DNA from: Ascidia mentula | Taxonomy: Eukaryota; Chordata; Ascidiacea; Phlebobranchia; Ascidiidae | Length of the DNA stretch: 64,000 bases | Assembly (NCBI GenBank): GCA_947561715.1 | Contig: OX387201.1 | Location: forward strand, 16,196,001-16,260,000 | Direction: 5' to 3' | Shown: one piece after another, positions 36,250-48,400 of the stretch | Numbering within the stretch: position 1 is the stretch's first letter | How the letters are laid out: each line of letters starts with the position of its first letter | Notes under the pieces: model-generated | Database searches by the model: none | The model's input: the letters and a program-made list of their open reading frames with translations, nothing else | Told to the model about the DNA's origin: nothing | Translations under genes and position numbers: made by a program

Positions 36250-38933
36250 GATCACTCAGAAAGGTTTGACACTATTGTTAAACCGGTAATGTGACGTAAC
36301 AATAAAAACAGAACGAATTGTTCTACAAAATCAAGCAGGTTTTAATATTTAGTCTTGATTACATTACTTTGAAATTTATTTACAACAAATTATAATGCAA
36401 CAAATTAAGTAATTTTTTTATTTGGAATGATGGAGTAAAGGTTAAATAACAGGAAACATTAGAAATAAAAAGCGTCTGGCTGCAGATAACACTAGCAAGT
36501 TTATCGAGGCAGGCATTGTTTCTGTCAAATCAAGTTCTCAATCTTCCAACCTTTTATCGCTGAATTTATCAAAACCGATCACTTGCAATACCTGTTAATA
36601 CTCTAAACAACAACAAATGCGCCAGAATCATCTCAAAAAATCTATTATTGTAACAATAAAGTGGCGTGCTTTCCTTTGTCGCCTATGCGGGATGAGGTCT
36701 GTGAGGTCACACAGGTTGCATTGTTGTCAGACAAAGGCCTTTAATTAAGGGCAAGATAAAGTTGTTTATGAGTCTTGTCCGCCTGGATCGATGCAAGCGT
36801 CTCCACGGAGACGTGAAATTAATTAAAATTCATGGTTCCAGTTAGAGGTTGCCATGACCGGTGTCTGTCCGCTCAACTTTACACACCTGACACACAATAC
36901 GCCAGTTCTATTGAGGCGCCCAAGTAAAATAAAACAGAATTTCGTAAACTACAGTTGCGTGGGTGCGTGCCCTTAGCCGTTAAAGTTTTTTGGTGTTTAA
37001 ATATTCATATGCAGGTAGTCATGTCAAACCTATTTGAACATTTGTAACAACATTAATTCGATAATTCAAATAAACTGCAATTGAAAGCAGACAAACATCA
37101 GTTACTTGCTTTGAAACAATGCAACTTTGATCTTGCGTTTGGACGTTCTTTAAATTTATAAAATTCGTCCTAAATGAGATGGCTATTAATTGACATCAAT
37201 GTACGACCAAATTACAATTGGTTGTCATGGTTTATATGCAAACCTTCAAACTACGACCTTACAAGACAGACGTATTTTATACAAAAGCTGTTAAACTTTC
37301 AAATACTTTTTCTTACAACTTTCTTGTTAAGTTCAGAAAAGCAAAAATTTTGTAAAGTTCAACAACAAGGCCTTCAGTGTTACAATTTTGTAAACGTCAT
37401 ATTTGGCAACGTCAAAACATCAGTATGTGGGGGTGGGGAATTATGGAATGTTAATCACTCTCTCCGAAAAAAATTTTCGCATTTCAGTACCTGTCTGGTT
37501 TGATTCAACGTATTTGCATTGACAAGAAAATACCGGATTTTTACAAGTCAATAAAATCCAGTTTTATAAATTACCCAACGCAACAAATTCGATAATTGGT
37601 TATATATCAAAGCTTGTATATTTCCGAAGACATATTGTTTGACAGTACAACTGAACTAATATTTAACTCAAAGCGTCTACAGACATTTTTGGCAAGACTG
37701 TCAAACCTAGAACAAGACCCACTGACAAAATGAAAAAAAAATACTGCTCCTACAGTAACATACATGTTGCATAACAGCCAAAACGTTGACAAACGTCAAT
37801 AAAATAAAGTTTGCCAGAAGGGCAGTATTCAGCAATAAATATGCCTGGCAGCATCAGCAACAATTTATACAACCAAACTTCGAATTTATTTTTTGAACAA
37901 ACCTAATACTTCTTTATCTAAGCGCGTTTCTGTAACTTTACTTTTTGGAGCGCAACAAGTACTTTAATTGCCAAGCTCCATCTTCGTTAAATCATCTCCC
38001 ATGTACTCGTAACTTTGCTTTTCCATTAGCGGTTTAAAGTCCGATGAATCACAGCCAACAATCGCATTTGCGTGCTTGTCGCAAAAACATCTACAAGCGT
38101 GCTTTCCCGCCGAAATAAAAATCACCCCGCGAAACGGTCGGAAATAAACCCAAAATATTGACCCGGGCTAACAAGATTTTTGCCTCCAAGCCCGAACGCA
38201 CCTAATCCCGTTAGCATAAAGTGCGCGAACCCAGCGCGAGTCTGAATTTCGTCCAATGCGATCCTTCGCGTATCCTGCTCGCCGCTAAATGCTTGCTAAT
38301 CAATAGTAATAAGTTTAACTCCCTCCAGGGAACTTCATGAAGTCGAGGCGCCGGCGCAAAAATTGATTCCCGCCCTTTAGAGCTAAAACTGCCTGCGGAC
38401 GAGACGAGAAATTTAAACCCAGAACTCGCTATACCGCGTATGTGAGCTCTCTTTGTGCCTAAACTTGATCCATGGATCGATAACTGAATTGTTTGTTTCA
38501 ATGCTTTTGCCGTTTATGGAAACACTTTACTTTATCCATTCCCGTAACTTTTCGCATTGGTAAAAACACAGTGATGTGTGTACAACACCAGCTTCAAAAG
38601 TATTGCTGCAAAATGCAAAAACTTTGAACTCGCATGCTTGCTGGCAATACAGTCTGTTCACAACACCCTACCACGCTGTGCTCATGTAAATTGTGGCCTT
38701 GCGATTTTACGCTGTCGACACCACATCCGTACTTACATAGATCTAATCGTCAAGTTTGGTCAAAGATAAAGTGCATCGAGTTCAAACAAATCGTGCCCAA
38801 TAACACACACACCCCGTTTGATAAATCGATAATAGGAATATATACTTCAATCAAAATTCGCGAGAAGCAGAAAGTTTTTTTTAAACTAAAACAGTTTTGT
38901 GCAAGAAATATTGCACACAATTTAATTTAATGG

Positions 38934-39549
38934 TCTGATCTTCTGGCACTATAATAACGTAACTTTATTGGCCGACGTTTCGCCTGTTAACCAACAGGGC
39001 TTCTCAGGGTAATGGTACTGGTACAGCACACAACCAACACCAAGAAAACGTACCAACACGAAAAAATATAACGCTAACAGTGCTTGTGAAATCACGTTAT
39101 GTAATTAGAAGGGCGGGAAACAACAGTTACAGCAAATTATTATAAAGCACCGGGACATACACGCACTGTTCCTTATCATTGACGCAGCAATTGTTCTTGT
39201 GGATATGTAGCGCTTCTTAGGAAAAGGGGGTTTGTGTGATCCACCTCTTTTTTCCAAAACCTTAGCCTTGTCGAAGGCAATCCGCAATCGTTGTGTTAAT
39301 GATAAGGAACAGTGCGTCTATTTTCCGGTGCTTTACTATAACTTGCTGTAACTGTTGTTTCCCGCCCTTTTGATAACATCACGTGATTTAACAAGCACTG
39401 CTAGCGTTATATTTTTTCGTGTTGGTACGTTTTCTTGGTGTTGGTTGTGTGCTGTACCAGTATCATTACCCTGGGGAAGCCTTGTTGGATAACAGGCGAA
39501 ACGTCGGTTAACAAAGTTACGTTTTTAATGTGCCAGAAGATCAGACTAT
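38934..39549. mobile_element. Foldback element with paired hammerhead-like relics (Penelope-like)
   Basis: Two arms of about 250 nt (38934-39184 and 39290-39549) are inverse copies around a spacer of about 105 nt. The outer ends read ctgatcttctggcac and gtgccagaagatcag. Each arm carries a hammerhead-like block: 38974-39009 on the minus strand and 39470-39505 on the plus strand. Each block has a stem (CCTGTT...AACAGG type) then GAAACGTCGG, but the CUGAUGA box is degenerate, so cleavage is unlikely. The arrangement fits two head-to-head Penelope-like terminal repeats. Confidence 0.65.
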
Positions 39550-39710
39550 TAAATTACAATATGCCTGGCAGCAACAGAAACATTATATTGCACACAATAC
39601 CTGTAATTTCGCAATTCGTTGATGTATTTATCGTCGCGGATATTTCTGTACATTCTAACGTGGTTAAAAGCCTTACTAACACGATCATACTCAAAGTACT
39701 TCCTCTACCA

Positions 39711-39926
39711 CAGTATTTCCCAACCGGTGATACGTGTACCACTAGTGGTACGTGACGGCATTCCAGGTGGTAAGCGAGCACCTTTCCGTAAAAGAAATCG
39801 TAAGTGATCTCGAAATATTTGTTACTTCATCCCCTAGGTTATCTTTGTAACACTCAAATAGGTGGTACGCGTCGAAATTGTTTACCTCCAAGTGCTACGC
39901 ACCCACCAAAAGGTTGGGAATCACTG
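39711..39926. mobile_element. hAT-type MITE, 216 bp
   Basis: The ends CAGTATTTCCCAACC and GGTTGGGAATCACTG are imperfect inverted repeats. Flanking 8-mers ctctacca and gtttaccg share an internal tacc. The interior has the palindrome taccactagtggta. The ends are related to those of the MITE at 23224-23551. Non-coding. Confidence 0.7.
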
Positions 39927-42495
39927 GTTTACCGCATAATCAGCCGGGAATAACATTGGATATTATACTTCGCCCTATGGGCATCTTCAATTTCTTAAGT
40001 ACACGGAAATCTATTTAAATAAAGAAAGTACTTGGTGTCTGCTGTGTTATTATGGAAAGAACAGTGATCGTCTGATCACCATCTGCAGTTTGTTTCATGC
40101 AAAGTTATTTTGTTGACACGATTGTATGTTAAGCACTGCCCATAAAAACTTGCCTTACTTTCTTCCGGTAATTTATGACAATATCAATAATGCCTGATCA
40201 AAGTTATATATTTGCTGCATCAATACCACTAAACATAACTGTACACTCATTTTCCGAAATCTTATCAGAAGAAAATGAAACAAAAACTTTTGTTGAATCC
40301 TTCCCACTTCGCCCACTCAACGCCCAGAGTGGATGCTGGGGAGATCTGATAGGATGGAAAAGATAGTTTGTCTCAAGCACGCCAGATGTCCGCAAGATCG
40401 CGATTGACTACAAATTGATTTCGTCATGACGTAACAAGCACTGAGGCGCGAACAACAATAGAGAGGCGCCGAGATCTTTTCCCCGGGAAAAAGCGAAAAC
40501 AATAAATTCTGTCAAAAGCGACTTCCCCGTTGTCAATTCGACGCTTCATAATAATGGACACGCGCCATTTTGGGTAATCCCCCGGGATTGTATACGTCAC
40601 AAACGCTAATTGTGTTCGTCATAATGACCTGGTTTGTGTTATCGTCAGTTATTTAGCTACAACAGTTCAGTTTCGGCCGCCGGGAAACCCTTCGATCGAC
40701 CTGCAACGGGAGATAATTGGGTCACGTGGTAATATGACTGTTGTCTTTGCGCAACCTTTCACGTAAAATCTTATCTCAGGATCTGGGTTTGCAGAATTAA
40801 AAATGCCGATGTTTTAACCTCAACCAGTTTTTATGCTAGCATTGTGGAGGTATGAAATCGAACAGTGGTTCTGGGCGACACCGCCAACGCTGTAAGGTTT
40901 CGATCAACATCGTAACTGCCGTAAAAATATACCACTGTACTTTTAAGTAACACGCCTCATCCACACTGTATCCGAATCTATTAATATCGATAGTATCACA
41001 GTACACATTGTCGTTTTTCCATGACACTTATTCAGAACAAACAACATCCGAAAACAAAATCAGCACCGAATTAAGGTAATTCTTTCAAGTAACCAGAGCC
41101 ACCTGTTGTTTAAAACTTGAACCGACTTAAAAGTTTGGAGTGCCGCAAACGAATTAAGAAGACCCAAGTTTGCCGTGAGCCTTCAAGGTTTGAGAACCTC
41201 CTGAAGCCAATTTTCGTCCCCTATAAACTTCCAGCTTTGACAGGCGGGCAACAAAATCTGATACTTTTCTCGCTTGGGTCGATCGCATTGACCACCGATC
41301 TCAATCCCGCCAATCAGGATAATTTGACTTTTAAAAACATGTAAAGTGCACCACCCTATGGGGGTATGTCGTAAAAATTAATTTCCTCTTGGTGTCGCTA
41401 TGGAGAAGATTGGTGCCTGTGGAGTTCTGATGTCAGTTCTGATTAAGCTGGCGATTTTATAGCAATGACATTGTTGGATTAAATAATAGTATAGGAGTCG
41501 TTTTTCATCTGCTGTTATCGTTTCAAATCCACAACGACCCTGTTGTTATTTTTGGACTTAACAATAGAACGTATTATCGCGAAGCGTAAATTTCGGCAAG
41601 TTTAAAATGCATCAATTTTATCTGCAATCATCGAGGGAACCAACATTTCATTGCATATCCTGAAACGCACAGCGGAGCATATATACTGGTTGCTTCACTT
41701 TGTGTAAAGTAAATGTCTTCGAAACGTCATGGTCCAATCATGTGCTTCAGAAAGACCTTCTGTTTGAACTGTTTTCGAAAGAACACAAAGAAAAAAGAAA
41801 CCAATGCGGGGAAGGAATTAGGCCACGACACGCATCGCTGCTCATGTGGTCACGCACGAACGAACTATGACGCAGAGATTAGCGTCAAGACAAAGTGAGA
41901 CTGTTTTTGCCGCTTTCTGCTGCTTGACCGAATTTTTGCCGTTTTGCACTCTCCGTTTCACGTCGGCAGTCAGCTGATAAGGTAACTTGGACAGTCTGCA
42001 GGTGTTTTGTTTGAAAACTGATAGCACTAGAAGCACATTGATACTCAAGACAGTAACATACAGTCCTTGGGTAGTATAGGACGGATAAAACGAAACGAAT
42101 AGTACAATGATACTAATATGAGGAAGTAAGTTTTGATAAGCCAAGAAATGGTTGTGAAGTTAAAGTAACATGTTATTTAAACTAGCAATTAAAATAAAGT
42201 CTTTGAAAAAACAACAGTAAGTCTTTGTAAAAACAACAGTACTGAGTATCGTAAGTCACTCGAAGTGTGGCGATGTTGTCAATCGCAAACTCCCCGTTCC
42301 ATGCAAGTTACAGGAGGATGGGCAGCCTCAAAATAGTGATTCCCACCTCATTTTTGTGCAACCCCGAGGTCACACTTAACAATTGCAACTAGAGTTATAA
42401 AATATTAATCATGTGCCTGTAAGTAGAGAGAAACCTGGTTACCCGGCATTTTGTCTCGCAGCTTTAAAATAGGCTTTCAGATTTTCTTCAGATCG

Positions 42496-45400
42496 ATGGG
42501 ACACCGAGCAATGATGTTTTGCGTCCACATCGTTGTGATATGTGGGATTTTCACGACTTCGGCAATATCTTCACAGGCGTCTGGTGAGATTTATCGACCG
42601 ATCGCACACCAGTATGACATTAGGAGGATTTTTATAGCAATATAGATATTTCCCCGCGGATTTGAATATTTGCGCCGCATCGATCTGAACGAACGCAAAA
42701 GCTGTGGATTTTGACAGTTGCCTTTTAAGCAAGGCGTTTGCAATTATTTAAACGAACCTTGCGATTCGTCGTACTGTTTTTTTTTCAAATTAATTCCTTT
42801 ACATTTTGCACGAAAAACTTCCACGTACGTGAATAATAATATCAAAAATGTCATAGGCAACGATACAACCGAAAGGGTTATCGAGTCAGGCGCCCATGTG
42901 AAGGTGATTCCTTTACAGTGTTTCAGCTCGACACAGGTTCTTTGTCAAACCTATTTTGCATGGAATCCTGTGTTGTTTTGATTAACGTTTTCAATTCTGC
43001 GATAATGACGAACTTTAGCGTAACATTGACCTTAGTTGCATTGAAAAATTTGTAGTTAATTTCTGGTGTTGCAACTTTACTTGTGTTGTCGTTTCATTTT
43101 GCGCAATTACGTAAGTGAAATGCTAAACTTTTGTACTACATGTTACATCGTTTACCAAAGCAACTCGATTTAATCACCAACGTGAAATGCGAAACTTTCG
43201 CATAAAACTTTACGCAATTAAAGGTGAAACTGTTAATAACGTTTGACTGGCAGATAAACTTAATTGATGAAACAAACATAAAAAAAATATTATTTGATGA
43301 AAAATAGAAAGTGAAACTAATTGATTTGAAATCCGCAGATGTGTTCCTGGATGCAGAGGAGGCAAATACTTTTCTCCAGAGAAGCAGGAGGAGCAACTCC
43401 CTCTTCGAAGAGATTCAACCCGGAAACCAGGAACGTGAATGCGTGGAGGAATCTTGCAGTTATGAGGAAGCCTTTGAGATTTCCGACAACTCTGCCATTG
43501 CTGTAAGTCACGACTCACCTCCTATCTTACCTCATGGTTTGAATATCCAACAAGCATTGCTTGTTACACATTGCTTGCGCGTTCCGCTAACTTGTTTGAC
43601 AATAATTGACAACAGTAGCCAGTGCAATAAGTTTTTCCAGTTGGATGTTATGGTACATACCGATTTGCTTTGCGATTTTGACATGACAAAGTCAGTATGA
43701 ATGGCACTATGTTGTTCTTCTGCAAATGTTTGACGGTGCATCCAATCAGTGGTTGTGTTCATTATATTTCGATACAGCCAAGATGTACCATCTAGATAGT
43801 AACTCATTTTAAATACCGAAACGTCGAACAAACAAGTTTTTCTTTTGCCAGAAGAGCTTTTAATTACAAACATTTTAAATATAAAGTATATTTTTCACTT
43901 TTTATGGTAAAATAAATCTTTACCATTCAAACGTTTCTTACTGAAAATGAACTAAAATATAAAATATTTTTTTAGCAAAAGTTTTGGAGTAAGTATAAAG
44001 GTATGTATCTGAGAATAATTTGTCATTGAATCTCGGCATGGCAAGTTTACTACATAACGTTTTCAACTGTAGCTTGCAAGACTGAAGTTATTCCAGTCGG
44101 AAGAAGGCGTAGACGAAGACAATCGACAAATCAACAGAAAACTCAAATGCGGAGATGCTTAGCTGGTGAGCTTTGCACTATTTTGAACAAGTGGACTTGC
44201 AAGAACTTCATACATTAGATTTAAAACTACTGAATTCATTAAAACCCAATTCCAAGCGCTTAAACTAACAAATGACCTAAGTTTGGACTTGCAGATCAGA
44301 TGTCAGTGACTTGAGGTCGGACGAAATTGCCGATCGGTTTTAACGATTTAACCGAATTTATTTGTTGCTATTTAAGGCGACGAATCGCAGGTTACATCAA
44401 CTAAACTTTTTAATTTTAATTCAAAAAGTCGTGTGACTTGTGCGATCAGTTGTTTCATTTTAAAGTAGAAATACACGTTGTACTGACGACAGTGGCTTGT
44501 GAACTCGTTTTTATTTATTTGGATCAATTTAGAGTAGATTCGTGGTTTGTTCAAATTTGGGAAAGTGTGCACTGAAAATGTCACCTCGAATTGAAAGCTC
44601 TTGGTTGAAAATAAAAGTAAAATAAATCCAATTGTTATTGAACTATCATTTTCAGATCCGAACGATTGCCAGCCGGAACCGTGCACAAAAACAAACACTG
44701 TATTGTGTCAGGATTTGTTTCAGAGTTTCCAGTGCGTCTGTAGGCCTGGATTTGAGGGAAATCTTTGCGAAAGTGGTGAGGTCTTTTGTTTCCATGATAA
44801 GTAATACAGGTTTATTTTGTTGTGAAAGCTTTAAAATTTGGTATAATAAAAAATTGTCACCCAAACAAAACACCCCTTCCCCCCCAGGTTTCCAAAAAGT
44901 CCTATATAAATCTTGTGTATTGTTGCACATGAAATGAAAGTAAAATTAGGAACTTGCGCCATTATTTGCTACACGGAATAGTTCGTCCATGTTTAAATAT
45001 TATGCGGTGAGTTGTTATGGATTACTCGGAGAACAGCGGTCTGTCCCACAGGAAAAACAACTCTGCCATGTTTTATTTATGACCTGATGTTGTAATCCTG
45101 GCCCGCCACACATGCATACTCTGGTATATTTGCTGCATTTGTGATGCAAACATGTAAACTGTGTATGGTTCGAGTCTGTGGTTTTTCTGCAGTGTTTTCC
45201 GGACCGAAAAGTTAAACTTAATATCTAACATGGTCTCCAGAGAATATAATTTCTGCTGAAGAAGCTCGTTAAACTTTCTGTGGTAACTTAAAATAAATCT
45301 GAAAAACGTGCTAGATCCAACACAAACTGGTCGCAATCAACGACCTTTGTTTCAGTGGCATTTGGGAATGGCAGGGAAATATCTCAGTAAATTTAATGTC

Positions 45401-48400
45401 TTTGAACTACGATGGATTCGACGGTAAAGTGCAATATTAGTTAGGTCGGGAGTTTATTGACGCAGGCTGCCATTTAAAGTGTCCGTCTGCTAACGACCAT
45501 TGATTTTTGTTTAATTATTCACAAGAACTTGCCACCAGAGAATCTACCTAAGATCACCCAGATTATGACGCTGTGTCTATATTGTACGTGCTTCACAGTT
45601 CGTCATACAAAATAAAATCGTGTTTGTGTTCAAAACCAACTTGAGCATTTTTTGTTGTAACCCAAAATAGTAAAAGTTTCTGAAAACTGAATGTGATTTA
45701 TTTTAGCTGTTGATTACTGCAAGTCTAACGATTGTGCAAAAACTGGAACGGATCGTTGTGAAAGCGCAGCCGGCACGTATCGTTGTGTGTGCAAGCCAGG
45801 GTTTACTGGGAATCTCTGCCAAACAAGTATAAATTCGTTTGTATTCTAACATATTTTTCTTCTTGTTTCATTCAAATTTTCTGTTTTAATTTGTTTACTG
45901 TTCACATTGATTTGCTTTAACTTACATGTTTAGCATATGAGCTAAAAAAAACAACTTACGGATTGCGTTGTTTGTCAAATGGTAGTCAACTCTTTTTGAC
46001 ATATACTAACTCAGTTACGCTCTACAAACCGATTCATCCCTAGTAAATAATCCAATGCCAATAACGTTTATTTCCTGTCTGTGCAGGTCTGGATCATTGT
46101 CTTCGGCGACCATGTGATGCGAGGGGGACGCAAAGTTGTATAAATTCACCCGCTTCCTTTCAGTGTATTTGTAATGACGGTTACACCGGAACCACGTGCG
46201 AGACAGGTTGGGGTTGAACTGATTTACCAACAAATCACTCACGCCACGGCTCAACACGTTTGTCGCAAAAATAATCCGTAAATTTCCACAATGGAAAAAA
46301 CTGTTTCCGAAAGTTGAGCTGAAGAAACCAACTGCATTGTTCTGGTCTTGGCTCTGTTGAAAAGACTGATTATTTATGTTGTTTAGTGTTACACAGCTTA
46401 TTATATAATTGAAAGAAATCAAGTGCAGTGTAACATAAAATGTGCTTTGAACATTACAAAATAATGGAAATGAAATTGCGCGTAGATATCGACAACTGCG
46501 TTGGTTCTCCCTGCCTTAACGGAGGGATTTGTTTGGATGGCCTGAACGGATTTGTTTGTGTTTGCGATGAACTTCACTTCGGTTTTACTTGCGACAAGGG
46601 TAGGTTAAGCAATTGTTGTTGTTGCAGCTTTGTAAAATGCTTTGTTTTAAGCTTTTGGGAAAATCGTAAAGTATTTTTATCATAAGTGTGAAAATTACAG
46701 TCCATAAGAGTTGCTCATTTGTGTCCCTTTGCTCTGAGTTATGGATAAACCGGAATGTTTGTCGATAGTGTGTGGTAATGCGACAATGCAACTTTCTTTC
46801 GGCAATGGTTCTTAGGCAATGGTTCTTATAACCTGGAACCAAGCCTTTTTCCCAGTGGCGCATGGAGTAAGTTTTATAAAATTACATCTATACCAGAAGA
46901 GAGTGTGAGAATTCGTTGGTGATTTCAGAAGGGTTTTCTAACTCGCAAAATAAAAAAAAAACGATTCTAATGAAAAGGTACGATTTTTAGAGATAGACGA
47001 TTGTCGGAACCACGGTTGTTCCGACCATGGGACATGTTTGCCCTCTCCTGACGGGCGTTCGTATTCCTGTCAGTGTGGCGAAGGTTTCCAAGGCCCTAAT
47101 TGTGACGAAGGTTTGGCATTTTTTTAATATTATAATTGAATTTGCAAAATTCGTCACCGTCTTCATGATTTTATGGTAAACAACATAAGTGATATCGATT
47201 TTTCAAATTAAAATCTGCGGACGTAAATCAGTGGCTTGTTGCTTCACATTTCCTGATGTTTTCTTTGGCCAAACTTTTTTTAAATGTTCAAATAACGATC
47301 ACATGTTATCAGGGTGGTTCGCACGTCGCGTAATTTAACGAATGTTTGGACAGACGTTGATGAATGCTCCGTAGCGACACCGTGCGAACAGGAATGCAAG
47401 AACACCATCGGTAGTTACAGATGTTCGTGTGAAGCTGGTTATCTTGTTAACATTCCAGATTTGCATTCCTGCAAAGGTGACAAACAATGTTGTTTTAATA
47501 AATCCCCATTGACAAGTGTAGTTTATACTTTTCGCATTGTGACGTAGCTTTGTTTCAACTGCATTAAGTTACTGCACTTATCGACACAAAATCAGTTGCT
47601 GGAGTTTAATCTTTGGTAAAACAAATACTTTGTCTCACAGGGTAATTAGTTTTATTGGTATCCTGAACAAAATTTCGACCGTTTAGTCAAATTAGTCAAA
47701 TCCAGCTCGAACATTGTTGTCAAGTTGGTTTTGTGGTTGTGTAAGGATAAAAACACATTTATAGCCACAATCTTAAACGTTTTGTTTCCGATGATGTCAT
47801 ATCAAACATTATGCTTTGTGGACGGAGTGCTGCAAATAAAACTAGTAAAATATTTATTTTCTCATTGTTTTCAAATGTTGTTTAACGTGGGCAAGGATGA
47901 GGATTTCATATTTTGTTTTTCACTCAGATATCGACGAATGTTCCGGGTCTCCTGGGTGCGATTTTAAATGCGTCAACTCTGTGGGAAGTTACGAATGTAT
48001 TTGTGATATTGGGTATGCCGTCGATAAGCTTTTCGGGTATGTTGGTCGGATATTGAACAGCACATATACGCTCCAGAAATCTTCCGAATGGTGAAAATAT
48101 TGTTTGTTCCCGAAAGAGAGCTCTATAGATGTTTTATGTCAGAAAAATCATGAATTTTGTATTTTGATTTTTCTTATGTGAAACATCTATAGAACTTTTA
48201 GTTTGATCGGTATTTTTAGCTTCACACATATGCCAAGGTCGCGTGGTTCAAGCATGGATCCAGTATAGTTTCTATTATTCTTTTTCCCATCCAAGCATTG
48301 TCACTGCGTTTATTCGATTGGGTTAAAAAACAGCTTTCTGTATAACATATGAAAAAGTCTTGTTGAAATATGGCGTATATATTTAACGAAGACCTTGTTG

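Larger units (their letters stand above)
36250..42495. other. 6.2-kb divergent intergenic region
   Basis: This lies between the M13 protease start (minus) and the protein S/GAS6-like start (plus). It contains the hammerhead-relic foldback (38934-39549), a hAT MITE (39711-39926) and another short hammerhead-like relic on the minus strand near 39965-40005 (stem GCCCatagGGGC then GAAG). Short open frames at 41713-41898 (plus) and 41842-42144 (minus) are unsupported. I see no further gene. Confidence 0.6.

Noticed and set aside
41842-42144. Hydrophobic minus-strand frame ending near QKAAKTVSL, faintly like a GPCR TM5-TM6 junction.
   Set aside because: No ATG start, no following TM6 or TM7 exon, and no splice sites that extend it.
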